Of a stretch of DNA of 64,000 nucleotides, positions 26,788 to 35,722 are shown piece by piece; within the stretch, counting starts at the first letter, position 1, and each line of letters starts with the position of its first letter. Below the pieces are notes generated by a model. That model was not told where the DNA came from. It made no database searches and saw nothing but the letters and a program-made list of their open reading frames with translations. This DNA comes from an uncultured Chloracidobacterium sp. (lineage in GTDB: Bacteria > Acidobacteriota > Blastocatellia > Pyrinomonadales > Pyrinomonadaceae). Both the position numbers and the translations under genes were made by a program. The stretch covers positions 186,001 to 250,000 of the forward strand of contig CAKZGE010000001.1 of the NCBI GenBank assembly GCA_936914845.1, written 5' to 3'.

Positions 26788-27918
26788 ATGCACCATCGCC
26801 CTACTTTTGCAACGATCGATCTTAACGCCCTTGCCGACAACTACGTCTCCGCAGCGGATCATCTTGGGGCAGATATTGCGATCATGTGTGTGGTTAAGGC
26901 CGATGCGTACGGACACGGAGCTATTCGTTGCGCGGAAAGATTGTCGGAAGCCGGAGCGGCGTGGATGGCCGTCGCCATTCCCGAAGAAGGCATTGAACTT
27001 CGCAAAGCCGGGATCAAAAGCCGAATCTTATGCATGGACGGGTTTTGGCGGGGTCAAGAAGATACACTATTTGAATACGACCTAACACCTGTAGTTTTCC
27101 GCGAAGAGCAACTCCGTATATTGCAAAATGAGGCTAAGCTTCGGAGAAAGCCCATCAAGATCCACGTCAAGATCGATTCCGGCATGGGGCGGGTTGGGAT
27201 AAGATACAATAACATCGGCACTTTCGCCTCCTTACTTAAGGCATCTGATCAACTTATCCCCGAAGCCGCTATGACCCATTTTGCCGCCGCGGACGACCCG
27301 CACAGCAATTGGTTCACGGCATTACAGGTTGAGCGATTCGAGCTATCCGTGAAGGAGATCCGGGATGCCGGCATTTCATTCGAATTTACCGACCTCTGCA
27401 ATTCTCCCGCTGCTTTTGGCTTTCCTGAAGCAAGAAAGAATATGGTGCGGCTCGGAGGCGTTATATACGGACTGAAGGACGATGTTTTGCCGCCGAGCAT
27501 TTCCGCCCCTATCCTGAAGCCGGTCATGTCGCTCAGCACTTCTATTTCTCATATCAAAAAATTGGCAGCGGGTGCTACTGTCGGTTATGGGCTTACCCAT
27601 ACGCTCACTAGGCCATCTGTCGTCGCCACGCTTCCGGCCGGTTATGCCGACGGAATTCCGCGAAGCCTTTCAAATAGCGGCTGCGTAATAGTTCGAGGAC
27701 GGCGGGCACCGATCATCGGACGCGTTTCAATGGATTGGACGATCGTTGATGTAACCGATATTCCCGAAGCGGAATTTGGCGACACTGCCTTTTTCATCGG
27801 CGGATCCCTCGATCAGGATCATATTTCGGCCGAAGAACTCGCCTGTGTCGCCGGAACCATTTCGTACGAGGTCACCTGCGGTATCTCACCTCGAGTCCCG
27901 AGAATTTTTGTATCTTGA
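26788..27918 (+). CDS. alr: Alanine racemase
   Basis: This 376-residue PLP enzyme makes D-alanine for peptidoglycan. The N-terminal barrel shows FATIDLNALADNY and VVKADAYGHGA with the cofactor Lys37. KIDSGMGRVG and MTHFAAADDPH follow. The C-terminal domain has the catalytic Tyr region VGYGLTHT, PAGYADGIPRSLSN and GRVSMDWTIVDVTD. All expected active-site parts are present and the length is typical. It is preceded by the perfect palindromic element, which could regulate it. Confidence 0.95.
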   Translation: MHHRPTFATIDLNALADNYVSAADHLGADIAIMCVVKADAYGHGAIRCAERLSEAGAAWMAVAIPEEGIELRKAGIKSRILCMDGFWRGQEDTLFEYDLTPVVFREEQLRILQNEAKLRRKPIKIHVKIDSGMGRVGIRYNNIGTFASLLKASDQLIPEAAMTHFAAADDPHSNWFTALQVERFELSVKEIRDAGISFEFTDLCNSPAAFGFPEARKNMVRLGGVIYGLKDDVLPPSISAPILKPVMSLSTSISHIKKLAAGATVGYGLTHTLTRPSVVATLPAGYADGIPRSLSNSGCVIVRGRRAPIIGRVSMDWTIVDVTDIPEAEFGDTAFFIGGSLDQDHISAEELACVAGTISYEVTCGISPRVPRIFVS

Positions 27919-28024
27919 GTGCCCGAAAAACAAAAATGTTTAGGTTTCGCTTAAATTTGCTATCATTAGTTTCTTTTACTTTGGTTGAAGTTTAACTATT
28001 GGCGGATATCCGCATTGTACCTAG

Positions 28025-28921
28025 ATGAGAAATCTGCTTAAGCTTTCCTGGAGGCGCTTTTTTTCCCTTCTTTATGACCGCATTTTCGATGCGGACATCT
28101 TTAATCGGGCCGCTCAGGTTGCCTTTTACTTTTCCTTTTCTCTTTTTCCCCTATTGTTCTTCTTGATCAGCCTTTTCGGTTTGGTTCTCGAATCGACGGA
28201 CGGACTTAAGGAGGAATTGTACACCTACCTCGGACAGCTCATGCCCGGGACCGCTTTTCGCCTTGTCCAGAAAACCGTTGAAGAGATCGTTGAAAATAGT
28301 TCAAGTGGCAAATTAACTTTAGGGTTATTAGTGACCCTTTGGTCGGCATCGGCCGGGGTTGATAGCATTCGCTCGTCACTTAATGCAGTTTACCAACTTA
28401 AAGAAACACGTTCGTATTTTCGAACAAAACTTCAATCTTTACTTTTAACACTCCTGGTAATTATTGTAGTTGCGGTGGTTTTGGGTTTTGTGTTTTACGG
28501 ATGGCAGATGTTTCAAATATTGCTGTCTTACATTGGTTTGCGAGTAACTTCGCCGCTGGTCCTAGTTTCTATTCAGTGGGCGTCGATCTTGTTAGTGATC
28601 TTGGTCGCTTGCGATGTTCTTTTCAGCTGGGTGCCGAACTTCGACAAGTTCGACTGGCTGTGGATATCGCCCGGTTCGGTCGTAGCGATAATCCTATGGT
28701 TGGCTTCGTCTAGCGTCTTCAGGCTCTATTTAGAGTATTTCAATACATATAACCGTACCTATGGATCTCTCGGCGCCGTCATTATCTTGATGCTCTGGCT
28801 GTATATCACGGGAGTCGCCTTACTTATTGGCGGTTCGATCAACGCTGTACTGAACGAAATGGACGGACTCGGCCGGACCAATGCGGACCGGGACAAATGC
28901 GATGAGCTTCCTCATCAGTAA
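28025..28921 (+). CDS. YihY/BrkB-family inner-membrane protein
   Basis: The 298-residue product is polytopic with about six helices. Family blocks are RAAQVAFYFSFSLFPLLFFLIS, LLVTLWSASAGVDSIRSSLN, NRTYGSLGAVIILMLWLYITGVALLIGGSINAVL, which fit the YihY/virulence factor BrkB (UPF0761) family. The cellular role of this family is not settled; it was once called RNase BN in error. It lies between alr and the SIS gene on the same strand, with gaps around 100 and 80 bases, so co-transcription is uncertain. Confidence 0.9.
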   Translation: MRNLLKLSWRRFFSLLYDRIFDADIFNRAAQVAFYFSFSLFPLLFFLISLFGLVLESTDGLKEELYTYLGQLMPGTAFRLVQKTVEEIVENSSSGKLTLGLLVTLWSASAGVDSIRSSLNAVYQLKETRSYFRTKLQSLLLTLLVIIVVAVVLGFVFYGWQMFQILLSYIGLRVTSPLVLVSIQWASILLVILVACDVLFSWVPNFDKFDWLWISPGSVVAIILWLASSSVFRLYLEYFNTYNRTYGSLGAVIILMLWLYITGVALLIGGSINAVLNEMDGLGRTNADRDKCDELPHQ

Positions 28922-29003
28922 TGTTTATGGATCTGGCGATCGTCTTTCGTAAATGTTATTATTGTTGGACCAATATCACACGTGACACCGAGGTTATATA
29001 ATA

Positions 29004-30032
29004 ATGTCTTTAATGCTTGAAGAGATCGCGGAACAGCCGATCGTTCTGGAACGCACACTTTCTGCCGAGTCCCAAAAGCTATCTCGTCTAGCCGAATTCC
29101 TTCGCGGACGCGACATTGATCTGATAGTTCTGGTAGCCCGCGGAAGTTCTGATAATGCCGCCCTCTTCGGACGTTATCTTTTGGAGGTCACAACGGGGAT
29201 CCCGGTTTCGCTGTCGGCTCCTTCAGTCTTCACTCTATACAATGCCAAGCTTCGCCTTTCAAAGGCATTGGTGATAGGTGTTTCTCAATCGGGTGAAGGC
29301 TCTGACATCAACCATGTCCTCGAACAGGCTAAGGCATCAGGAGCTTTTACTTTGGGCATTACCAACGAAGCCGCATCGACAATGGCCGGTTTGGTAGATG
29401 AAACGCTATTGATACATGCCGGCCGAGAGCGTTCTGTCGCGGCGACCAAGACGTACACGGGTCAGATGCTCCACTTTTACATGCTTGCCGAGGCACTTTC
29501 CGACAGAAAATTACACATAGAACGGATACCGCAGATAACCGCGGATTCGATGGCCCTTGCTCCTTCCATTAAAGAGATGGTTGAACGCTATTCGTTTGTA
29601 GAGAACTGTGTGGTGGTGGGGCGTGGCTTTAATTACGGTAATGCCTATGAACTGGCCCTTAAACTTATGGAAACGTGTTATGTGGTTGCCGAACGTTTTT
29701 CTTCGGCAGACTTTTTCCACGGGCCGCTCGCCATAGTTGAGCGCCGCTTCCCGGTTATCATGTTTGGGCCGTCGGATATGACCCGAACCGCCAATCTGGA
29801 ACTGCTTCAACGGTTGAACGAGCTTAATGCTGATTGCCTTTCGATAACCAATGACGATGAGATCGCAAAAGCGTCCTCGCGGTCGCTGCGTCTGTCGGCC
29901 AATATTGACGAATTTTTAACACCTATACCGTTCATCGTGCCGGCACAGCTTTTTGCCGCACACCTTTCGGCTGCCAAAGGTATTGACCCTGATGCCCCGC
30001 GATCTTTAGCGAAAGTCACGAAAACGCTGTGA
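29004..30032 (+). CDS. Double-SIS-domain sugar-phosphate isomerase/deaminase (GlmS C-half-like)
   Basis: The 342-residue protein has two SIS domains (LIVLVARGSSDNAALFGRYLL; VVVGRGFNYGNAYELALKLMETC) and the GlmS-type loops VIGVSQSGEGSDI, ERSVAATKTYTGQM and SADFFHGPLAI. It lacks the glutaminase half of GlmS, so it probably acts as a glucosamine-6-phosphate deaminase (NagB-II type) or a related isomerase, in use or recycling of amino sugars. GAGG lies before the ATG. The next gene starts inside its stop codon (TGATG) and encodes an amidase-like exported protein, which supports a role in peptidoglycan turnover. Confidence 0.87.
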   Translation: MSLMLEEIAEQPIVLERTLSAESQKLSRLAEFLRGRDIDLIVLVARGSSDNAALFGRYLLEVTTGIPVSLSAPSVFTLYNAKLRLSKALVIGVSQSGEGSDINHVLEQAKASGAFTLGITNEAASTMAGLVDETLLIHAGRERSVAATKTYTGQMLHFYMLAEALSDRKLHIERIPQITADSMALAPSIKEMVERYSFVENCVVVGRGFNYGNAYELALKLMETCYVVAERFSSADFFHGPLAIVERRFPVIMFGPSDMTRTANLELLQRLNELNADCLSITNDDEIAKASSRSLRLSANIDEFLTPIPFIVPAQLFAAHLSAAKGIDPDAPRSLAKVTKTL

Positions 30033-30901
30033 TGGCAAGGATCCTTCTATTGTTGGTATTCACGCTCTACGGTATTGTCGCCTCGGCTCAAAACCGTCCT
30101 TGCATCTATCGGGCCGAAACTTTGCAGTTCGACGGATCGCCGATAGAACAGGCTCGTTGTTTGCTTCGCCGAAATAGTATCGGCGGCGTATTGGAGAAAG
30201 ACGCGGAGCGGCTTCCGAAGCCTCTCGAAAAGTTGATCGGCCAAAAGGTCAAAATATCGTCAAAAAAGCTACAGGAGTTTTTGGACCATTCGGGCATCAA
30301 GGCTGCTGATCTGGGCGGAAATTTAGACGAGCCGCTGGCCACTTCCATTTCGCCGGCCGGAGCCCGCATAAGCTCGCTGTATTTCGTTATCCACGATACA
30401 TCCTGGCCATATTTGGGCGAACTGCCATTTCCGGCCGCAGCGGACACAGACCCGAAATGGAACGGTAACGACCTCAGCATTTGGCGCCGTTCGCCGGTTG
30501 CACACGTCTTCGTTGATCGTCTAGGCAGGTCGATCACAACTTCGCCTTTTTCGGAAACGGTAGGAAAAGGCTGGGGCACGAAATTCGCCCGGGATAATTT
30601 GAAAGATCCCGGCAAGGCGATGCAGATCCACATCGAGCTTATTCAGCCTCGCCGCCGCGACGCTGTGACGGGTTCGCCTACAAACGATCGCATCGCACCG
30701 ACCCCGGGCTTTACGGTCCGACAATACGAACGTCTGGCGTTGCTTTACATCTGTGCATCGGTCCGCCGCGGAACATGGATGATACCGGCATATCATGCGG
30801 CAGTGGACGCGGGAATAAAGGATGCTCACGACGATCCTCAAAATTTTGACCTGGCCGCATTTTCAAATGCCCTCCGGTCTTTAAATGAGAAGCTAAAATG
30901 A
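30032..30901 (+). CDS. Exported protein resembling an N-acetylmuramoyl-L-alanine amidase
   Basis: A signal peptide (ILLLLVFTLYGIVASAQ) precedes about 265 residues. The second half contains SLYFVIHDTSWPY, VAHVFVDRLGRSITT, MQIHIELI and a terminal HDDPQNFDLAAFSNAL. This order (IHDT, HVFVDR.G, ...HDDP..FD) resembles zinc amidases of the Amidase_2/PGRP fold, where the two His residues and a His near the end bind zinc. The family match is by eye, so it is only probable. The ATG at 30032 overlaps the SIS gene stop and the O-antigen gene starts within its last bases, an operon of three. Confidence 0.62.
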   Translation: MARILLLLVFTLYGIVASAQNRPCIYRAETLQFDGSPIEQARCLLRRNSIGGVLEKDAERLPKPLEKLIGQKVKISSKKLQEFLDHSGIKAADLGGNLDEPLATSISPAGARISSLYFVIHDTSWPYLGELPFPAAADTDPKWNGNDLSIWRRSPVAHVFVDRLGRSITTSPFSETVGKGWGTKFARDNLKDPGKAMQIHIELIQPRRRDAVTGSPTNDRIAPTPGFTVRQYERLALLYICASVRRGTWMIPAYHAAVDAGIKDAHDDPQNFDLAAFSNALRSLNEKLK

Positions 30902-32196
30902 CGATTAAGCTAGCAAAACTGCTCTTTCTGGCTTTTGTCGTATCTATTCCGCTAGCCCGACCTTTGAATTTCAATGTGTTCGGACAAACTCTCCAATTCA
31001 GCGAAGCTTTTTTCATTTTGTCCGCCATTTTTTGGATCTGTGCCATTATCAGACGCGAAACGAGAGTTTACCTAGATCCGGGATTTATATTTATAGCTGT
31101 CTATATTGGAGCATTGGGACTTTCAGCTTTCTTTTCCATTGCCCCTTTACGAAGTTTTGTAAAACTGGCCGGGGTCATTTATCTCGCTGCGATCTGCTTC
31201 TTGGCCTACAACCTCTGTCGTGATACTCATTTTTTGCGCAAAGTGATCGCGGGATGGGTCCTTGCTACAGCGATCGTCATCATCGGTTCATTTCTCGGGA
31301 TCGGTTTGTTTTACGCCGGCTACCGATCGATCGCCAACAATTATTTTCTTTCGCATTTTGGCAGTTTGCCCTCCGGAAACTATCCACGGGTTCATTCGTT
31401 TTTCGCGAACGCGAATATGATGTGTAATTACCTGAATGTAAGCTTGATGCTCACTATCGCCGTCCGTCACCTTTATCGGCGATTCAGGCCGTTGATGTTA
31501 GCCGTCCAGGTGAGTACTTGGATAGCTGCGATCTTTACCTTTTCGGTTGGGCTCGGCGGTATGATATTCAGTTCTGCGTTGTGGTCATATCAGCAATTAC
31601 AACAAAAGAAGAGGAAAGTGCTTGCAACAGTATTGATCTCGGCCGGGGCCATCATGGCCGGGACGATCCTTGCTACCGCACTTGTTTCACCGGATACCCC
31701 AAACACGGACCAGAATTTTAGCGTTGCCGGAAAAGGCCTCGAACCCTCGGTTCGCGTATTGATCTGGCAAAACACATTGAAGACGATAGCTGAGCATCCC
31801 TTAACAGGCGTCGGTGTTGGGAACGATCCGGTCCGCTTTAAATACACCACGCTTTCAGGGGACGAACAGTTGTTGGCAGACGCCCACAATATATGGCTGA
31901 ACGTCACGGCCCAAGCCGGCTTGCCCGGTCTGATAGCGATCTTGGCCCTTTCGTTCTACCTCTATCAGCGCTGCCGCTTTGCCGTGGACAACGAAAGTAG
32001 CGAAAATTCGACAATTTTACCTGCTGTATCCTGCGCTTTGGCGGGGGCCTTTTTCTATCAAGGGCTGACCGGTTCTTATGAAGACGCCCGGCACCTTTGG
32101 CTTCTTTTCGGAATTCTTTTTGCCGTCAGCCGTGCTAAACCCGAAACCGATTTACCAGCAGGGTCCGGATCGCTGCAAAACCATCCAGCCACCTGA
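30898..32196 (+). CDS. O-antigen ligase/polymerase-like membrane protein (Wzy_C)
   Basis: The 432-residue polytopic protein has about ten helices and the large outside loop with GKGLEPSVRVLIWQNTLKTI and EHPLTGVGVGNDPVRFKY, then AHNIWLNVTAQAGLPGLIAIL. These are the conserved R...W and H.N....GL.G sites of the O-antigen ligase/polymerase family (PF04932). It would join or polymerise polysaccharide at the periplasmic side. It starts within the amidase-like gene (ATGA). Its last 62 bases overlap the convergent glycosyltransferase gene. Confidence 0.85.
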   Translation: MTIKLAKLLFLAFVVSIPLARPLNFNVFGQTLQFSEAFFILSAIFWICAIIRRETRVYLDPGFIFIAVYIGALGLSAFFSIAPLRSFVKLAGVIYLAAICFLAYNLCRDTHFLRKVIAGWVLATAIVIIGSFLGIGLFYAGYRSIANNYFLSHFGSLPSGNYPRVHSFFANANMMCNYLNVSLMLTIAVRHLYRRFRPLMLAVQVSTWIAAIFTFSVGLGGMIFSSALWSYQQLQQKKRKVLATVLISAGAIMAGTILATALVSPDTPNTDQNFSVAGKGLEPSVRVLIWQNTLKTIAEHPLTGVGVGNDPVRFKYTTLSGDEQLLADAHNIWLNVTAQAGLPGLIAILALSFYLYQRCRFAVDNESSENSTILPAVSCALAGAFFYQGLTGSYEDARHLWLLFGILFAVSRAKPETDLPAGSGSLQNHPAT

Positions 32197-32830
32197 TCTT
32201 TTTGCCTTCATTGCGGGTGCGGGGCCGATAAGAGATCGGGACCTCTTCGATCTCATAGCCGAGCATGGTGATCTGAGCGGTAATTTCAGGGTCAATGTCG
32301 AACCGTTTGGCTCTCAATCTGAACTGCCCGGCCAGTTCGGCATCGAAAACCTTATAGGCCGTGCCCATGTCGGTTAGCCGCGTACCATAAAGCAGATTAG
32401 TGATGAACGTTAAAACATAGTTGGGTATCCTTCTGGAAAGTTTGACCCTTGATCTGCCGAGAAACCGTGAACCGTAGACCGCTTTCACCCGTCCGGCCAG
32501 CACCGGTTCCAGCAATGACGCATATTCGTTCGGGTCCAGTTCGAGATCAGCATCTTGGATCAGCATCACATCTCCCTTCGCCAAACCCATGCCGATCCGA
32601 ACGGCTGAGCCTTTTCCTTCATTTAACTCTGCCACGTGGATGGCAGCTACATTAGGGCGGCGGCGTTCGATCTCTTCGACTGTTCCGTCTGTAGAACCGT
32701 CATCAACTACGATTATTTCCTTCGCGATCGGCAATTCTACGGCAATTACCTTTTCGATAACCTCGCCGATGGTTGTCTGCTCGTTAAAAACGGGAATTAT
32801 GACCGATAGAAGCTGTGGGCGATCAGGCAT
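32135..32830 (-). CDS. Family 2 glycosyltransferase (dolichyl/polyprenyl-phosphate sugar synthase-like)
   Basis: The 231-residue cytoplasmic GT-A enzyme shows LSVIIPVFNEQTTI, IVVDDGSTDGT, GKGSAVRIGMGLAKGD, QDADLELDPNEY (DXD metal site) and GTAYKVFD, typical of DPM1-type synthases that move a sugar from a nucleotide to a polyprenyl phosphate. There is no membrane tail, so it is the soluble form. The 3' end overlaps the ligase gene antisense by 62 bases. The sugar is unknown. Confidence 0.9.
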   Translation of the reverse strand: MPDRPQLLSVIIPVFNEQTTIGEVIEKVIAVELPIAKEIIVVDDGSTDGTVEEIERRRPNVAAIHVAELNEGKGSAVRIGMGLAKGDVMLIQDADLELDPNEYASLLEPVLAGRVKAVYGSRFLGRSRVKLSRRIPNYVLTFITNLLYGTRLTDMGTAYKVFDAELAGQFRLRAKRFDIDPEITAQITMLGYEIEEVPISYRPRTRNEGKKIRWLDGFAAIRTLLVNRFRV

Positions 32831-32843
32831 TTAGACAAAATAG

Positions 32844-34154
32844 TTAGATGATGGCACGCAAAAGGGCTTCGCGCATCTCGCCGGCCGACGCCCATCGAAG
32901 CTCGACCTGTTTGGCGAGAGCGGTCTCGATGACCGCCGCCACCTTGAGCGGAATATCCGGTACGCGACGGGAAATCGGAATGATCGGTTTTTCGAAAATG
33001 GCTTTCACCGTTTCAGAGATTCCGGCGTTGGGTCCGATATCAAGGGCGTGTGCCCCTGTCAAAAGGCTGTACGCCGTCATGCCGACACCGTAAATATCCG
33101 ACGGCGGCCGCACCTCTTTGAAATCGCGAACTTGCTCCGGCGGCATATAGGCGATCGTGCCGGCAACATCACCGACCATCGTCACGCCGCTCATTCCGGT
33201 CTGTTTATAGCTTTTCGACAGGCCAAAATCAGTTAGTTTTGAAATGTAGTTCGGGAAAGTTCCTTCAACAAGGATATTTTGTTCCTTGATGTCGCGATGA
33301 ACAAAGCCAAGCTTATGGGCAAAATCAAGAGCCTGAAGCGTTTGTTCAATAATCTTCACTACCTCTCGATAGCTAAGCTTTCCGCCGCGATGCTTCGCCA
33401 ACTTCGAAGCGTCCATTCCATTTATGAACTCGGTTACAAGATAGACAATGCCATTATGCGTACCATGTTCGATGTAACTTACGATGTTGGGATGCTGCAG
33501 CGAAGCAGAGACCTCTATCTCTCGCATAAAGCGTTTGAGCGACTGATCGCTGACGGCCACTTCGGGCAAGAGCGTCTTTATGGCGACGGCGCGTCCGTCC
33601 CGCTCCGAGCGTGCGAGCATAACGCTGCCCATGCCGCCCTGGCCGAGCACCCGCATCATTTGATAATTAGGTATCGGCTGAGGATTCTTCCTTAGCTTTT
33701 CACGGCAATCATCACAAACGAACGAAAGTTTTGCATCGGGGCGTGACGCTTCTGCGTTTGACGGCAATCCGCAATTTAGACACGCAACCGTTATCAATGA
33801 AGGCTCCGTCTGGTCAGATATCTGCGGATTGGACGCCGTAATATCGACAGGTTCGCTGGCCACGACTTCTACCTCAAGCACAGTCTCGCCGCCTTGGATG
33901 CGGTCTCCGTGCTTTAGGTGGGCGGTATCAACGCGAATGCCGTTTACAAATGTTCCATTGGTAGAGCTTAGATCACGAAGAAAGGCCTTTGGCGGAGCGA
34001 TCTCGATTATGCAATGATGACGCGAAAAAAAACGATCGTGCGGAAGACAAAATTGAGCGTCTTCACTTCGCCCGACCATAAAGGTATCGTGCTGGTCAAA
34101 TGTGAACTCTCGTCCGGTTTGGGGTCCCGCAACGACATGCAAGGTTACGCGCAT
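32844..34154 (-). CDS. FHA-zinc ribbon-Ser/Thr kinase fusion
   Basis: Residues 1-100 are an FHA domain (VGRSEDAQFCLPHDRFFSRHH; SSTNGTFVNG), residues 125-150 a zinc site with C125, C128, C147 and C150, and residues 165-436 a Hanks kinase (GQGGMGSVML, Lys193, HRD at 286-288, DFG at 309-311). The catalytic loop reads HRDIKEQN, with Glu where most kinases have Pro. No membrane helix is present, so it is soluble. The FHA may bind its own or a partner's phosphothreonine. It is the downstream end of the 37345-32844 signalling cluster. Confidence 0.92.
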   Translation of the reverse strand: MRVTLHVVAGPQTGREFTFDQHDTFMVGRSEDAQFCLPHDRFFSRHHCIIEIAPPKAFLRDLSSTNGTFVNGIRVDTAHLKHGDRIQGGETVLEVEVVASEPVDITASNPQISDQTEPSLITVACLNCGLPSNAEASRPDAKLSFVCDDCREKLRKNPQPIPNYQMMRVLGQGGMGSVMLARSERDGRAVAIKTLLPEVAVSDQSLKRFMREIEVSASLQHPNIVSYIEHGTHNGIVYLVTEFINGMDASKLAKHRGGKLSYREVVKIIEQTLQALDFAHKLGFVHRDIKEQNILVEGTFPNYISKLTDFGLSKSYKQTGMSGVTMVGDVAGTIAYMPPEQVRDFKEVRPPSDIYGVGMTAYSLLTGAHALDIGPNAGISETVKAIFEKPIIPISRRVPDIPLKVAAVIETALAKQVELRWASAGEMREALLRAII

Positions 34155-34181
34155 CTAGAAAAGAGTATAGAAGATTTATTC

Positions 34182-34685
34182 TTAATTCGCCAAACCGGCT
34201 ACGATCAAGAAAACCATTGATATCAGAAAAGTTACGACACCCAAGACCATCCCTGCGATGGCCATCCCGCGACCATCATAACGCCCCGGATCACTATCGG
34301 CGTTTTTCATTCCCAGATAGCCGACAATGGCCGCCGGCACACCGAGCCATATTCCTCCATAGCAACACACCAGAAACGCCGCCAAAATACCGAGAACCAA
34401 TGAAACTATAGGCAGAGTATGATCTTTTGCATAGCCGAAGGCCGCCGGGGCATTGTATGGAGTCTGGACGGACGAAGGTGTTTGCGGCGTCCATTGAGTT
34501 AGCGGACCTGCCCCCCAATTTGTCTGATCAGTTACCCGGGCGGCGTCCATCATGAGGGTCGGCGGCGAATCGTCATCCAACGGGGACCGCTCAACGTCCG
34601 CCGCGATGAGCAGTTCACCGTCATTCAGACAAAAATTGATGGCCGCATCAGAATAGGTTTGGCCGCATTGGGGACATTTTTTCAT
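34182..34685 (-). CDS. Zinc-ribbon membrane protein with DUF4190-like helices
   Basis: Starts MKKCPQCGQTYSDAAINFCL, a zinc ribbon with CPQC and FCLNDG, then a Pro/Thr/Gln-rich linker and two membrane helices (LPIVSLVLGILAAFLVCCYG; MAIAGMVLGVVTFLISMVFL) with GVPAAIVGYLGMKNAD between, as in DUF4190. I start at ATG 34685 (167 residues), matching the N-terminus of the two neighbouring proteins. The zinc ribbon would face the cytoplasm. Function unknown; the setting between two kinases suggests a substrate or partner. Confidence 0.78.
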   Translation of the reverse strand: MKKCPQCGQTYSDAAINFCLNDGELLIAADVERSPLDDDSPPTLMMDAARVTDQTNWGAGPLTQWTPQTPSSVQTPYNAPAAFGYAKDHTLPIVSLVLGILAAFLVCCYGGIWLGVPAAIVGYLGMKNADSDPGRYDGRGMAIAGMVLGVVTFLISMVFLIVAGLAN

Positions 34686-34700
34686 ACCTGCCGTCATCGG

Positions 34701-35642
34701 CTATTTTTTGATCTGCAAATTTTTGAAGGTCGCTTTGATACCATCACCCGAATAGAGTCCGACGACACCGTTCTGGTATCGATAGGTGTTTGGTATGGAT
34801 TTGGTCAGGATGCCATTTATGTAAAGGTCCGTGGTCGCCCCCTTATCGCGAGCCGAAAGTATGTTTTCTTGCGTGCCGCTTTTGATGGTCGTTGAGTTTG
34901 TCCATGGCAATACGGGGATCTCTTTTCCCGGTTCGTGCCGGACCACACGGTAACGCTGTTTTTTGGCGTCGATAACAAAAGCGTAATCTTTTATAAGCGG
35001 TGTCGTATTGCTGTGAAATATCAATCCGTAACCGAGATTCGTTGCCTCGTCCGAACCGTTGCGTACGGTCACTGAAGCCTCGGCATTGTCGCTCTCATAT
35101 TCTGAAGGTGCCACAAGAACGTAATAATAGCCTTTTTGTTTTGCCCCCATCGTCAATTCACCATTGGCGAATTCTTTGGTGCCGTACGGAGAAGGATCCT
35201 TTACCCATTCGGATAGATCGACCACCACGGTCTCACCGGTCGGGCCGCTCTTGATCGGCGTTTTTGACTGCGGGGACGGCCCTTTATTGTCTCCGCCCAC
35301 AACGGTATTGCTATTATCGGCTTGTGAAGCAACCCAAGCGAAAAATCCGACGAATCCGCCGCCGCACAAAATAACCACCGTTCCGAGGATGCCGAGCACC
35401 CAAAGCCAGGTTTTTGATGAAGATGGCTGCGGCTGCAGCGAATATTGCTGTGGCGCCTGTCCACCGAACGTCTGCGGATTCGGATTCGTCAATCCCGAAC
35501 TTTGTATCGTCGGCGGTGCCTGATTCATGATCAAGGTCTCCGCCGGTACATCGTTCGAATTCGTTAGAACCGACCCATCTTCCAAACAGAAGTTCAAACC
35601 GTCGTCCGTGTAAGTTTTTCTACAGGTTGGGCAAATTTTCAT
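34701..35642 (-). CDS. Zinc-ribbon, single-helix membrane protein with extracytoplasmic lectin-like domain
   Basis: The 313-residue protein begins MKICPTCRKTYTDDGLNFCLEDG (zinc ribbon), followed by a Pro/Gln-rich linker, one membrane helix (WLWVLGILGTVVILCGGGFVGF) and an outside domain of about 175 residues. That domain (YYYVLVAPSEYES, GLIFHSNTTPLIKDYAFVID, GVVGLYSGDGIKATFKNLQI) resembles concanavalin-like/DUF1080 beta-sandwiches that bind sugars. It probably senses something outside and reports through the zinc ribbon. A palindrome holding TATAAT on both strands lies upstream at 35670-35690. Confidence 0.8.
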   Translation of the reverse strand: MKICPTCRKTYTDDGLNFCLEDGSVLTNSNDVPAETLIMNQAPPTIQSSGLTNPNPQTFGGQAPQQYSLQPQPSSSKTWLWVLGILGTVVILCGGGFVGFFAWVASQADNSNTVVGGDNKGPSPQSKTPIKSGPTGETVVVDLSEWVKDPSPYGTKEFANGELTMGAKQKGYYYVLVAPSEYESDNAEASVTVRNGSDEATNLGYGLIFHSNTTPLIKDYAFVIDAKKQRYRVVRHEPGKEIPVLPWTNSTTIKSGTQENILSARDKGATTDLYINGILTKSIPNTYRYQNGVVGLYSGDGIKATFKNLQIKK

Positions 35643-35669
35643 TTTGCTGCGTAAAGGTATCCTGCCAAA

Positions 35670-35690
35670 GTATAATCTTTGTCATTATAC
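35670..35690. promoter_or_regulatory. Palindrome with -10-like halves
   Basis: GTATAAT (35670-35676) and ATTATAC (35684-35690) form a perfect inverted repeat with a 7-base spacer. On the minus strand this puts a TATAAT 28-48 bases before the ATG of the gene at 35642. It may be promoter and operator combined. No good -35 was found. Confidence 0.4.
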
Positions 35691-35722
35691 GCATTTACCG
35701 GCTGAAAAGAAAATTTTGCTCG

